From Cladocopium goreaui (taxonomy: Eukaryota > Sar > Dinophyceae > Suessiales > Symbiodiniaceae), in NCBI GenBank assembly GCA_947184155.2, contig CAMXCT020006445.1, forward strand, positions 495,723 through 559,722: a stretch of DNA of 64,000 nucleotides. The letters run 5' to 3'. The notes beneath the pieces are model-generated. The model worked only from the letters and a program-made list of their open reading frames with translations, searched no databases and was not told the DNA's origin. Position 1 is the stretch's first letter, and the number at the start of each line of letters is the position of its first letter. Made by a program: the position numbers and the translations under genes. Shown here piece after piece: positions 11,480 through 22,084 of the stretch.

Positions 11480-11577
11480 TATAACGCTGAATCAAACGCG
11501 GTCGAGTCTCGAGGCTGAGGGGCAACTTGACATTTTCCAGGCTTTGGTTGAAATCAAAGCCCAAGCTCAAAGATTGC
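11480..11577 (-). CDS. LRR exon
   Basis: The minus strand reads QSLSLGFDFNQSLENVKLPL then SLETR, a full LRR unit with FNQSLENV. Acceptor ATGCTGAG|G CAA TCT TTG is in the same phase as the exon at 7.3 kb. Confidence 0.7.
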
Positions 11578-11767
11578 CTCAGCATTTCTGATTGGTTTCC
11601 AATACCGAAGATATCCGAAAATGGCTATGGTGAAAATATATGTGAAAATTGGATAGAAACCATCAATGGACCATCAACCAAATACCTTCTGGTATTTTAA
11701 CATAGCTATTGAAAATTGGTGACACATCTTTTAGAAACCATCAATGGACCATCAACATCCATCAACC

Positions 11768-11869
11768 CTGGTTGGTGGTATACCTACCCCTCTGAAAAAT
11801 ATGAACATCAGTTGGGATGATTCTTCCCAATATACAGAAAAATAAGAAATGTTCCAAGCCACCAACCAG
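11768..11869. mobile_element. Family A copy
   Basis: CTGGTTGGTGGT ... ACCACCAACCAG with core CCCCTCTGAAAAATATGAAC. It ends about 20 bp from a GC-rich island at 11.89 kb. Confidence 0.9.
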
Positions 11870-11889
11870 AACCAAATATCATGGGAATA

Positions 11890-11945
11890 TAAGCCGGCGA
11901 ATCCCAGGGGGCGAGAGCTGGACAAGTTCAGCAACTTCTGCAACT
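11890..11945 (-). CDS. Possible LRR exon
   Basis: GC-rich island; the minus strand reads AELVQLSPPGIRRLIFP, resembling LEGVQLPSSLQSLTFG. No splice sites confirmed. Confidence 0.3.
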
Positions 11946-12299
11946 TGTCGACTGGACAGACTGGACGTTCATGTTATTTTTTGGACTTCGTGGACTTTCA
12001 TGACTTTCATGTTGTTTTTTGACTTCTAATTAAAAAAAAACATCTCAGATTGGACGCCCATGTCCTAAAACATGATTTCCACGCATGTCCACCGTCAAAT
12101 TGCCATCAGGTCATGAAAAGCCACATGGGATCGGCATTCGTGTGGAATGACTCAGCTACCAGACAGGAGTCAAACACACATGTATCGCATTCCTAGATGC
12201 CTTTCCTATTCTTTCCCATGCAAAACGGAACATGAATGAACATGAAATATATCATGAAATGGACTGGTTTAAACCTCTTTTGAACAGGAGTCATGATGT

Positions 12300-12450
12300 T
12301 TTTGTTCCTGTGAGAGCGAGATTATGATCACCTGATTTGCCTGGCGCTTGTGACAGTAGTGCTACAAAACATTCATGAACACTTTCTGGCAGAAGAGCAG
12401 AACAAATACGATGTGGGGCCACCTCCAGTTCTGTTTCTGAAGGTTTATAA
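12300..12450 (-). CDS. Possible exon, unidentified
   Basis: The minus strand gives ETELEVAPHRICSALLPESV then HECFVALLSQAPG, a protein-like open frame within the LRR interval. No family recognised; it might be a diverged LRR unit. Confidence 0.3.
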
Positions 12451-12544
12451 ACCACATTAACTCTGGTTATCAGCAGCATACACCAAAGTTATTCTGCGAA
12501 ATGCAGCTGGGCGAGCTTTGGTCCTAGTAGTATCTACTAGTGGA

Positions 12545-12614
12545 AACACCAAATTGCATCCTCCGAGCTGCAAATTGCTTGGCAATTTCACTGCATCCAA
12601 AGGCTGATTAAAAC
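12545..12614 (-). CDS. LRR exon
   Basis: Strong acceptor (GCCTCAGCTTCCAG|GT TTT AAT) followed by FNQPLDAVKLPSNLQLGGC, the second part of an LRR unit. A GT donor is possible within or after the unit. Confidence 0.65.
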
Positions 12615-13218
12615 CTGGAAGCTGAGGCTGCAAAATCCAGGACGTGATCCAAGTGCAGGATGCATCCCGGAGGGGAAGAGGGGCCAACTTGGGAACTTAC
12701 CATACGTAGTGTTACCTGATACTAGCTGCTTGGCACATAATTATATAGTCATAATATAGTCTATGTCTATCACAAAGGAAAAACAAAAACGCGCATAATA
12801 ATGAAAGTAGCTTCAAGACATATTCAAAATGCAATGATTGATCATTTTCTATGTCAGTTGTTCCTTAGAATTCTTGGAAGTACTCTCAGTTGACCAGCGG
12901 AACTTTGTAGCTCGGAACCTGGCTTGTGCTGGTTGTACTATATGTCTTATAACATCTATTTAGTACCCACCAAGAACGATATATGAACCAAAAGCTGCTA
13001 TTTCAGAAGGATTGACATATGGGTTTGTCTGGAAATAGGGTATTCCCAAAGTTGACGGCTTATTCTAATTGTTCTCTTAAAACATTGCCATAACTGGGGT
13101 ATAACCATGTTCAAACACCCAAAATTGGACATGTGTTGGTCAAATATCCCATTATATCCCCTATGAAAATCTAATAAAAAATGAAATCCCATTAAGTTCA
13201 TGGAGTCAAATCCCCCAG

Positions 13219-13312
13219 TACGCTCTGGTAAACTAACAGTTTGCTATGGAAAATCACCATTTTAATACGGTAAAACATCTAGAAATTGTCCATTTTCCAT
13301 AGCAATGTTAAA
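13219..13312. mobile_element. Family B copy, right end eroded
   Basis: TACGCTCTGGTAAACTAACA and the mirrored inner arm CCATTTTCCATAGCAATGTT are present. The right terminal ACCAGAGGGTA is missing. Confidence 0.75.
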
Positions 13313-13429
13313 TGTTTCCACATCTAGAAATAGTCCATAACATATAGATATCCCATTCATTATATCCCCAAAAATCCCAATGAGTTTCTGATCGTTAAAT
13401 CCCCCATTCTTCGTCATACAGCTCGAGCC

Positions 13430-13473
13430 ACATCCCAGCTACTGCGCCGGGGAACATTCGCCAAAGGTCAAAA
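13430..13473 (-). CDS. LRR exon, short
   Basis: Acceptor GCGAG|TT TTG ACC is in the same phase as the exons at 0.5 and 4.6 kb, then LTFGECSPAQ. The preceding intron end still reads VQLPETLRV, so acceptor choice is uncertain and the exon could extend upstream to about 13500. Confidence 0.5.
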
Positions 13474-13694
13474 CTCGCAAGGTCTCAGGCAGCTGAACCT
13501 GACCAAGTTCCATATTTCACCGTCATTTCATGGGATTTAGTTGGATGGATTGTGGGTGAATAACTGATACTTTTTTTTGATAACTGATAGTTGCTTTACA
13601 TGATTTAAATATAGTTTTCAATGATCCAAAAAAAACTGCGGTATCCCAGAAAGTGCCCACATCGAAGACATCGAAGACATCAAAAAAAAACGCG

Positions 13695-13741
13695 CCTCAC
13701 AGAGACTCTCATCGAATTGATTGCAGAAGGTCAAGTTGTGG
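13695..13741 (-). CDS. LRR exon
   Basis: The minus strand reads HNLTFCNQFDESLCEARF after acceptor GCAGCAG|C CAC AAC TTG, in the same phase as the units at 7.3 and 11.5 kb. The first conserved Gly of LTFG is replaced by Cys. Confidence 0.55.
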
Positions 13742-13999
13742 CTGCTGCGTGGGAGACACCGCACCTGCTCCTTTCTGAGCGAAACTTGGGCGGAACATCT
13801 TTTGAGAGGGAAATCCAGGGATGCTGATTCAATGGCTTGAACTGGGAAAATCATGGAAAAACATGGAAAATCATGGAAAATCCATCTATAAACAAGGAGT
13901 TTGTTGCTGCAATGGTGATTGTAGCTGAGTTTTTGTTATTTTTGTTCAAAATATGGCCAATCCCAGATGCCCATGTTTAAAGTTGGTAAAGATATATCC

Positions 14000-14090
14000 C
14001 ACATAATGGCAAAAACGTTACACCTCCTGCTCCGACATCCAAAGGATATCCGGCCGCTATTGTCTCTTGCAAGTTCAGGTTTCGTTTGAA
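14000..14090 (-). CDS. Possible diverged LRR exon
   Basis: The minus strand reads SGRISFGCRSRRCNVF, weakly resembling LTFGxRFxxxxxV. Supported mainly by position in the LRR interval. Confidence 0.2.
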
Positions 14091-14455
14091 GTGCTACACA
14101 AGTCCACATAAAAGTCCTTTCTAGCAAACCGTAGCAAATGTAATTGCATGTATAGAAGCAAACAAAACCAAACAAGTTGATGTAGAATCGGATCGAATCA
14201 ATATCAATTCTTCTGATTTGGGGATCTAGAAATTATATCAATATTATCAAACCATTGCAAGAATCAGAATGAACATGTCCTGCATATGTATAACATATAT
14301 CATCAACACAGCTCTTCTCCGAATGTGCTCATCCAAGGCATCAGTGGTGCCCTTTTTGTTTGGGACATTCATTGCGGATTTACTCATGGCCAATCCTGGG
14401 CACAGGAAAAAACAAGTTGTTGCTGGTTCGTATATATCCATATATATATATATAT

Positions 14456-14508
14456 CCGTACATATCCATACATATCCATACATATCCATACATATCCATA
14501 CAGATCCC
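14456..14508. repeat. 10-bp tandem array CATATCCATA
   Basis: About five copies of CATATCCATA; the surrounding open frames read through this repeat. Confidence 0.9.
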
Positions 14509-14683
14509 TATTTACGGCTCGGAGCGGCACTCAGATCCAAACTACGAAGCCCCCATGTGGTATCATTTGGTGGGGACGTGGAGCTTGAGACTTCCAATGA
14601 ACTGTAAACGGGGAGAGATCAAAAAGTGATAAAGTTGCCATGCAAGGTTTGACCACATCTTTCCCATGAACCAAGAAAAACAC

Positions 14684-14809
14684 ATGGAGGTTTCCTACAA
14701 AAAAAAAGTACCCCTAAACAAAAAGATGATTGTACTGGAAAATCCCATCTAAGAATCTATAAATGGATGACAACTGGGGGTACCCCCATGACTTGTCGGA
14801 AACCTCCAC
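14684..14809. mobile_element. Family E palindromic element
   Basis: TGGAGGTTTCCTAC ... GGGGGTACCCCCATGACTTG ... CGGAAACCTCCA; terminal inverted repeat TGGAGGTTTCC with an internal GGGGTACCCC palindrome. Confidence 0.8.
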
Positions 14810-15599
14810 ATCTTCTGTTTGAGCACCACATCCCCCTGACCCATTCTGCCAGGTCTCGAGGTTACTGATTCCTCAGCGATGTAAGCTGCGACCACTTTAA
14901 GGTGGCCGTTTGAAACTAAAAACGATTGGAAATCCAACAAAGAAGAGCTTGGATTACTACAACATCCTACTTTCCCTTTTTTTGTTGGACGCATGTCTAG
15001 ATTTCTTCAAGATTTCCTGGCAATTAACTACATGTTATGATATGTTATGTCCTATGACCCTTGTGTTATTGGCCAGTTAGTTGTAAGTGTTAGTTGTTCT
15101 TGTTTTTCAATCTGCACTTTTTGGCATGATATGACGCATGATGCTCGAGTAATCCATTCAACTGGGGATCCTGGAGATTAAAAGGGGTCTGGAGACTCCG
15201 GAGATTAAAAAAAACCTGCAATTCTGGGTAAGAACCATCAGGTTACAGTATTATGATGATATACATATATATATAATACTATGATGATATATGATGTTGA
15301 TGATATAATGATATAGTGATATATGATGATTTCTGCATATGAGTCACCCAAACATGTTGATAGCTGCCATTTAAACAGCTATTTTCAGGGTCAATGTACT
15401 GTCTACCATGTCAACCTCAGAATAGGCACCGAAGATTGCCGATGCTGATACCCCAACCGATGAATAGGCACGAGTTCTCGGGTTTCATAGAAGACATGCA
15501 CATTTATAATATATATATTATGTTGTATTATATTATATTCTAATATAAGAAAATATTGATAGAAAAAAGGGTATCTATTTAAATGAACATGTTCAAATA

Positions 15600-15690
15600 T
15601 TCAACGGAACATTGCCCAAGCTTCGCTTGAAATGCGTCAAGCCCTCCATCGCGAAATCCACGTCCTCCTTGAAGGGAGGCCGGGACATGT
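15600..15690 (-). CDS. LRR exon (candidate)
   Basis: The minus strand reads VDFAMEGLTHFKRSLGNVPL, where FKRSLGNVPL matches FNQSLENVTL. The leading LTFG is degenerate. Boundaries unknown. Confidence 0.45.
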
Positions 15691-15729
15691 CCGACATGTC
15701 CCAAAACGGGACCTGTTTTGGAAGGACAT

Positions 15730-15798
15730 TACCCTCTGGTAAACTAACATAGCTATTTAATGGGATTTTCATGGAATAAACCCTGATAAACCAGCTTA
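15730..15798. mobile_element. Half family B element, part of compound
   Basis: TACCCTCTGGTAAACTAACA then AGCTATTTAATGGGATTTTC; the matching right arm is absent, replaced by the adjoining full copy at 15799. Confidence 0.75.
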
Positions 15799-15907
15799 TA
15801 CCCTCTGGTAAACATACAAACAACTCTTGAAAATGGCCATAGAAATAGTTCATTTACCCATTAAAAATGGTGGTATTCCATGGTTGTTTGTATCTTTACC
15901 AGAGGCT
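15799..15907. mobile_element. Family B copy, part of compound
   Basis: TACCCTCTGGTAAACATACA ... TTTGTATCTTTACCAGAGGC. Together with 15730..15798 it is the reverse complement of the compound at 6978..7160. Confidence 0.85.
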
Positions 15908-15999
15908 AAATGACCCTAAAGCCATGGGTTTCAATATTGAACTAGTCAAAAAAATGGGAAGTTTTTGGGGTACTTCTTACTTTTTGGTGCTGTTGGTTG

Positions 16000-16097
16000 C
16001 TGGTTGGTGGTTTCAACCCCTCTGAAAAATATTAGTCAATGGGAAGGATTATCCCATATATTATAGACGATAAAAAATGTTTGAAACCACCAGCCAG
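16000..16097. mobile_element. Family A copy
   Basis: CTGGTTGGTGGTTTCAACCC ... GAAACCACCAGCCAG. The right terminus carries one substitution. Confidence 0.85.
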
Positions 16098-16484
16098 GTT
16101 GGGAAATAACGATGTGAAATAACCACTGCAACGACTGGGAACAACGCACCCCCAATGATTTAACGGCAACGAAAAAAGTGGAGCTGCACCCCCAGGTAGT
16201 GGGAAGTAGGTCTCCTACATGAACCATAAGGGATCAAGGTACGACGGTAATGAGGATTCAACCAATCTTCCATTTCAATTGGAACTAAGCCAGCAATGAT
16301 CAAAGATGCGATCATGACTGAATTCATAATGACATGGGATGATTGAACATCCCATTGATCATGTGAATTTTATCATGGAACTGGCAGTGAATGATAGAAA
16401 CATCCAATTGTTATTTCATAATTCCGCCACATATATTCTTTTCACGTTAAAACAAAATGCCAATAAAATACATCAGTAATGGGA

Positions 16485-16603
16485 TACCCTTTGGTTATCT
16501 AACATAGTAACATAGCCATGGAAAATCATAACACTTAATAGGTACATCATCTATGAATGGGTCATGGCTTCCATAGCAAACTGTAACAAATAACCAGAGG
16601 GTA
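16485..16603. mobile_element. Family B copy
   Basis: TACCCTTTGGTTATCTAACA ... ACAAATAACCAGAGGGTA. The left half carries a small internal duplication (AACATAGTAACATAGCC). Confidence 0.85.
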
Positions 16604-17154
16604 ATACATCAATAATGGATAATATGATAATATGAAATCACCATTCTTATTAAAAATACCATTGCTATAAAATCACCAGATAATTAAACATCAACAGACC
16701 ATTATTATATATATATATCATCATCATAAAATATCAATGACATACCAATAAAATCACCAATCAATATAATACCAGTAATGGGATAATCCTGGATTGCTTC
16801 ATGGTCATGGTTTCATGACACTGCTGGTTTCATCATCAAAAAAACATGGCCAGCCAGATACCCTGCCTGCATAGAGATAGATAGACTTAGCTGGTGAACG
16901 TAGATAATTCCATACCAAAAGACTAGTTAGGATTAGTTTCTACCCATCTAAGATTGATCTAGATAATTTATGATAATTTCATCCTTATATGATATCTAAT
17001 TCCATATACCTATATTCCATACTATATATATATTAATATAAGTTTCATAAAGTTTTAATCATTATAAGGTTCATATTAGATTCATTTTATATATTTTTAT
17101 CATTATATTCCATATTATATAATTGTCATGATTATAAGTTTCATATACATATAG

Positions 17155-17251
17155 GGGTCTCCTAAAATAGGGGTACCCCACTATGGACGGTTTATAATGG
17201 AAAATCCCATTAAAGTGGATGATTCGGGGGTACCCCTATTTTAGGAAACCA
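17155..17251. mobile_element. Family E palindromic element, well preserved
   Basis: CCTAAAATAGGGGTACCCC is mirrored by GGGGTACCCCTATTTTAGG across about 60 bp; the most symmetrical family E copy. Confidence 0.9.
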
Positions 17252-17279
17252 CCATATATATATATTCCGCCAAGGACAA

Positions 17280-17360
17280 CCCTCGACCGAGCATCAACGG
17301 GCAAGCCCTTCAAGACCTTCCAGGCATGTTGCCTCAGCGACAGGGCGCCAGGACATGCCC
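17280..17360 (-). CDS. Possible LRR exon
   Basis: GC-rich island; the minus strand reads ALSLRQHAWKVLKGLPVDAR, fitting L-S-L-x(5)-x-x-x-L. Splice sites not fixed. Confidence 0.35.
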
Positions 17361-17544
17361 TCAATGGAGGCTTTAGATGGGACAAATAAACTATAAATGG
17401 TAGATTAGATGGATATAGAATGGATATAAATGCTAGATTTTCCAGACTCTATGTGACTGGAGTCACTGGAGGGTAACCATCGTTTCAATGAACATTTGAA
17501 GGTCTTTGGGGGCTTAAAAAATCTCAGGCTTTTCGTGTTCTATC

Positions 17545-17630
17545 CCTATGTCTGAAATCCCTGCCGAACGTTGCTTCAGAGCCCGCCACAACCCTGGCCC
17601 CAGCGACAAGTCACGAGGCATTGGATGACA
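17545..17630 (-). CDS. Possible LRR exon (upstream limit of LRR series)
   Basis: The minus strand reads MPRDLSLGPGLWRALKQRSA, matching LTFGxxFNQSL loosely. It is the highest-coordinate exon with a plausible LRR reading. Confidence 0.35.
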
Positions 17631-18000
17631 GCCGTGCAATACTATCAATATTCAAGTTGCATGTTATGAAAAGAAGATTTCTGAATCAATTTCCCAGGCC
17701 AAAAGCTTCAATGGATCTATTTGCATTGTTTGGGGAGCACTGTCACTGTTCTCACAAGCCATGAGTATTTGAAAAAAGAAAAAATACCGAATCAGATTCT
17801 CCTGATCTGGGCAGAGACTTGACGTGACTTCCAAGATTTTCTGGCAATCAATAATATAATGTACATATGATAAACTATTGTAAACATGATTAAATGTGTA
17901 TGTATATATATATATATATTATTGTAGAACACGGATCGATGTTGTGGTTCAAACATCTCAAACCCATGGCATTTTCGACTTTCACCCTTCACCTCCTCAC

Positions 18001-18074
18001 CAATCATTTCGGAGTGCCAAGGGACACGTTGGCAGGCACAAAGATGTACGACACGGAGCATTGGCCCTCCAAAC
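18001..18074 (-). CDS. Splice-flanked exon, unidentified
   Basis: Bounded on the minus strand by acceptor GGCTCCGCAG|GTTTGG and an excellent donor GATTG|GTGAGG, 74 bp. The fully open frame reads FGGPMLRVVHLCACQRVPWH. Another frame (GQCSVSYIFVPANVSLGTPK) looks more protein-like but meets a stop unless a non-GT donor is used. Function unknown. Confidence 0.45.
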
Positions 18075-18217
18075 CTGCGGAGCCAACTTAAATCCCAGTG
18101 ATATAAAAGGGGCTTTTTAAACATGTTGTGATCACTGATTGATTTTGGAGGCAACATTGATATTGTTGGTTTACATACTTGAAACATATCAACATATATC
18201 ATATATCATATACTGAA

Positions 18218-18295
18218 CTTGTAGAGGATTCAATTTGCGTTCGGCCGTAGTGCTTTCCGAAACAAAACTTGATTTTTTAAATCCTCCTCTACAAG
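18218..18295. repeat. Short inverted repeat
   Basis: CTTGTAGAGGATT and AATCCTCCTCTACAAG flank about 45 bp; no similarity to families A to H noted. Confidence 0.6.
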
Positions 18296-18508
18296 AACAC
18301 CACATTTACCACGTTCGTTAAGCCGAATAATGTGGTACTGACAACAAATCATGTTCTGCAGCTATGATGTGCAAATGAATCCATTAGCCATTAGTACTAT
18401 CAAATCGACATATGAATTAGCCTTAGGAGAAAATGCATGAACATGCAGCTAATACAGCTTTTTTAGTACGACATTCATCATAGCACGCTACAGTACACAT
18501 TTTGTTTG

Positions 18509-18811
18509 TCACCAACATTTTAGCCCGCTTCGGCATCTACTGCAATAAAAACAGCGAAATTCAAGATCTCTCGTTCTGAAATGAATTGTGATAACTTGTT
18601 TATCCAGAATGCTAGGCGTATTTATTGTAGTTTCCTCTTTGCTAACAAATAATCTAAGATTATAGAGAACAGTGTCATACTTTTCTACATGAACTAAAGG
18701 TGGAAATAGATACTCTGCACACAGTGACCTCATGATGTCCATTGAATTTTCACATGCTTTCCCAATCCTTGACATGGTAGTTTCATCCAGCAACATACCT
18801 CCAATATCCAT
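18509..18811 (-). CDS. AT-rich 100-codon open frame, unidentified
   Basis: Starts at ATG (MDIGGMLLDETTMSRIGKAC), continues MDIMRSLCAEYLFPPLVHVE and KYDTVLYNLRLFVSKEE, and ends near CSRCRSGLKCW. Composition is protein-like although the DNA is AT-rich, unlike the GC-rich exons here. No splice sites or family were recognised. Alternatives are a relic of an inserted element or a chance frame. Confidence 0.3.
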   Translation of the reverse strand: MDIGGMLLDETTMSRIGKACENSMDIMRSLCAEYLFPPLVHVEKYDTVLYNLRLFVSKEETTINTPSILDKQVITIHFRTRDLEFRCFYCSRCRSGLKCW

Positions 18812-19194
18812 ATATTCTCTTGTTAATTAACACAACTGTTGAGTTGAACATTTCCCATTTATAGAAGATTAAAATGATGATTTCCCCATTTAGACATTAA
18901 AAGTTGTGTTTTTCGATCGCAAGCCGATACCAGAGTGTAACGGGCGTAAAAAGAAACACTCGGCAAGCGGTGCAAGGCGCCGACGCCTTGTTCTTCCAGA
19001 CTTTTTGTGAGACAAACTTGGGAGTCTCCATGAAGCAATGCCAGCCTCAGATACAGCAGAGAAGCGTTAAAAACACACTTCATGTTGATTCATGGCAGAT
19101 CAACATAGATCATCGATGTTAATGTTCATAGACCTTGTGTATTTATAGCATATCTACAGCATCTGGAATGGCCTTGGTTTCAGTGGATGTTTGG

Positions 19195-19249
19195 GTTCCT
19201 TTCTGAGAGCTGCTGATGTCACATTGCTACCCGCTACGGTGATGAAACG
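19195..19249 (-). CDS. Exon candidate, unidentified
   Basis: A strong acceptor (TTTTTCCACACGTATCCACAG) is followed by the open frame RFITVAGSNVTSAALRKEP. Several GT donors are possible (for example after GGTAGCAAT), so the end is approximate. Confidence 0.4.
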
Positions 19250-19560
19250 CTGTGGATACGTGTGGAAAAAGCCGGAAAAACATCCATAAATTCGGGATGT
19301 TTCATTGCTAAATGTAATATATATATAATATAATATATATATATAATCATATATAAAATCATATATAAAATCATATATATATATATATATAGTTGATTGC
19401 CGGAGAGTAATTCCAGGACTTGGGGTTTTGGGTTGCCTAGTACCCACCAGTTCCAACACATGTTCAAATGCACGGTGGTCACACCTCTTGGGGTCGGTTT
19501 TGGCCCCTAGTCGCCTTTGATTTTCTCTACGTTACACAAGAGGTTACCACCCAAAATATA

Positions 19561-19670
19561 TACCCTCTGGTAAACTAACAGTTTGCTATTGAACATGGCC
19601 CATATTTATAGTTGCTTTACCTATATACTAATGGTGATTTTCCATAGTTATGTTAGTTTACCAGAGGGTA
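19561..19670. mobile_element. Family B copy
   Basis: TACCCTCTGGTAAACTAACA ... GTTATGTTAGTTTACCAGAGGGTA; intact termini with TA at both ends. Confidence 0.95.
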
Positions 19671-19887
19671 GTTATCATACATCATATGTCTTCATGAACC
19701 CCAAAAGTCGACTAGCAATGGAAAATCACTGCGCTTGGCAGCCTTGGCACATGACCAAATATTGGCTAAGTGCCATAATTCTCAAACTTAATAAGACAGA
19801 ATCACTGGGACCATGATTGAACATCATGTTTGGGAACCACATTAAATATAGGGCAGCTAGGGATTATTTGGATGTGTTATGGGGTGT

Positions 19888-19968
19888 TATGGGGTGTTAT
19901 GGGATCATGTGGGATCATATGGGATCATATGGGATCATATGGGATCATATGGGATCATATGGGATCAA
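19888..19968. repeat. 10-bp tandem array GGGATCATAT
   Basis: Six to seven copies of GGGATCATAT preceded by GGGGTGTTAT variants. It drives the apparent YGIIWDHMGS peptide. Confidence 0.95.
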
Positions 19969-20564
19969 GCAACGCGGCTCCGGGCTTGGAAGGCAGCTGA
20001 GCACTCACCAAATTTCCTGAGCAAGGCAGGAGCAGTTGGAAGTCAGGAAAAGGGATACACTTAAGGGATTATATGCCGCACAAACGAAACACATACAATA
20101 TCATACAACCATGATCAATCATGGACCATGGATGAAAAGTATGATGCAATCATGGATGATAAGTATGATCTGCTCAGACGCAAACAAAATTAAAATACTG
20201 TCACCAGCCCATTGCTGCCAATAAATATACTATCAATCAACACACACTTACAGAAAAACACTCAACAGCCCTTCACTTTAGTAATGAACAACATAAAACA
20301 CATGAACATTAACTTCAAAAATCAACAACCAAAGCAGTTTTCTCAAGTGTATTGATCATTCTTAGAGATTCTTACCCTATGGATCCAAACACACTGTCTG
20401 AGAAGGTACTTAACATTACTTAACCCTGTAAATCATAACCCAAGCACTTCCTAAGAAGGTACTTTCATCCATACATGATGGTTCCCCCCCAGTTGTAAGT
20501 TGGTTTATAAACCCCATTTACGAGTTCGTTATATCTACCATAATAATGCCATAGATCAACAACT

Positions 20565-20660
20565 TACCCTCTGGTAAACAAACATAGCTATTGAAAATGG
20601 CGTTGATTTACCCGTTAAACATTGTGATTTTCCATTGTTATGTTAGCTTACCAGAGGGTA
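20565..20660. mobile_element. Family B copy
   Basis: TACCCTCTGGTAAACAAACA ... TTATGTTAGCTTACCAGAGGGTA; a slightly shortened copy. Confidence 0.93.
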
Positions 20661-20710
20661 AATCTCATTAAATCATCATTAAACCACCAAAAAATCCCAT
20701 GAAAAACCAT

Positions 20711-20817
20711 TACCCTCTGGTAAATTAACATAGACCCTGGCAGTCATCGGGGTTGGAAGATTAGTTTCCATTAAAACTAGGCTATTTTCAGGGTCTATCT
20801 TAATTTACGAGAGGGTA
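20711..20817. mobile_element. Family B copy with variant core
   Basis: Standard left end TACCCTCTGGTAAATTAACA, but the inner arms are AGACCCTGG / CAGGGTCT instead of AGCTATTG. Right end GAGAGGGTA. It lies 46 bp below an exon. Confidence 0.85.
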
Positions 20818-20863
20818 AATCCCATTAAATCATCATTAAATCACCATAATATCCAATGGTTGC

Positions 20864-21007
20864 CATCGCTGTCGAGCCACGCAGCTCACGGCCCAGCAGA
20901 TTTTTGGACACCGACATGGCGAAACCTCCGCCATCGATACCAATGACCTCGACGACGGCGCGACTCTCGGGGTGCCGCGGCAGGGTCGCAGCATTCACAA
21001 CAGTGCC
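20864..21007 (-). CDS. 144-bp exon, unidentified domain
   Basis: Acceptor TTGTTTCCAAACAG|GGC begins 48 codons ending before a GC donor (GCGATG|GCAACC); a GT donor lies slightly further on. It reads GTVVNAATLPRHPESRAVVE, VIGIDGGGFAMSVSKNLLGR then ELRGSTAM. High GC and GC-rich third positions contrast sharply with the AT-rich flanks. In a joined model it lies between the TSP1 and LRR parts. No family recognised. Confidence 0.6.
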
Positions 21008-21708
21008 CTGTTTGGAAACAACAAACAACCAGAGATTTTCATGAAATCTATGGTTGATATAATATATATATATGTACATACATACATATATACATATATA
21101 CATTTATAAATATACAAATATGTATATATCATCATATAGTATATTAATCTCAAATATGTATGGCTATCTAATCATATGGAAAATCTGTAATATCTATTTG
21201 GCCGGCGATAAATGGCTAACACACAGAAGTAAAAAATATGATATGGTTCCGAGACTATCTGAGCGAACTTCAAGAATTCCTGAAGCTGAACGCAACCTAT
21301 TTGTGGGGTGGTTTCCCCAATCGCGAAAAGCCTAAAAATTGGGCTTATCATGGGAGGATGTAAGGGCCAAATTCAAATTCTTCTCAAACCGAGTTTGGGC
21401 ATCATGGAAGAAGATTCCAGTAACTGATAATCTTTAAAATCTGTGAAAAATAATCAGTTCCTAAACCAAGTGAATGGACATTTCGGGATGATTCCCTCTG
21501 ACATAAGCCAATTAGAATACATAAACATGTGGGATATAATCAACAATCCGCGCAAACTTGATATTTCTCAGGCTATTTCTCAGGGAAATGCATCATGCGT
21601 GAGGCTTGATCGGAAAAAAATCTATTCACCATCAGCAGGGCTCCCCCGGCAGTTGGGTACATCTCAGTATCCAAGGAGATGAAGTGGTGAAAAACTCGAC
21701 ACAATATG

Positions 21709-21802
21709 TACCCTCTGGTTATTTCTAACATAGCCATGGTATAGATGGCCCTAATCGAAAATGGTGGATCTTTCCATGGCTATGTGAAATAACCAGATGG
21801 TA
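21709..21802. mobile_element. Family B copy (AACATAGCCATGG subtype)
   Basis: TACCCTCTGGTTATTTCTAA ... TGTGAAATAACCAGATGGTA. Confidence 0.9.
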
Positions 21803-21974
21803 TACATGATTATATTACATGTAACATACAACGGCATGTGAATGTGTGATCCATGTACCGGCCTTCTTTCTGCCTCTCAAACACATAATGAAAGCCTCGA
21901 AAGCCCAATCTGAGAGGCCGCCACCAATCACTTCAGGTACCACTTGGGCCCATGACACCAGCATTAAACCCTCC

Positions 21975-22084
21975 TACCCTCTGGTAAACGTTAACAAAAA
22001 ACCATGGCAAATCACCATTCTTAATGGGTAAATCCACTATAAATGGTGGTTTTCCATAGTTATGTAACAAATTACCAGAGGATA
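21975..22084. mobile_element. Family B copy (GTTAACAAAAAACC subtype)
   Basis: TACCCTCTGGTAAACGTTAA ... TTACCAGAGGATA; the left inner arm GTTAACAAAAAACCATGG differs from the right arm ATAGTTATGT. Confidence 0.9.
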
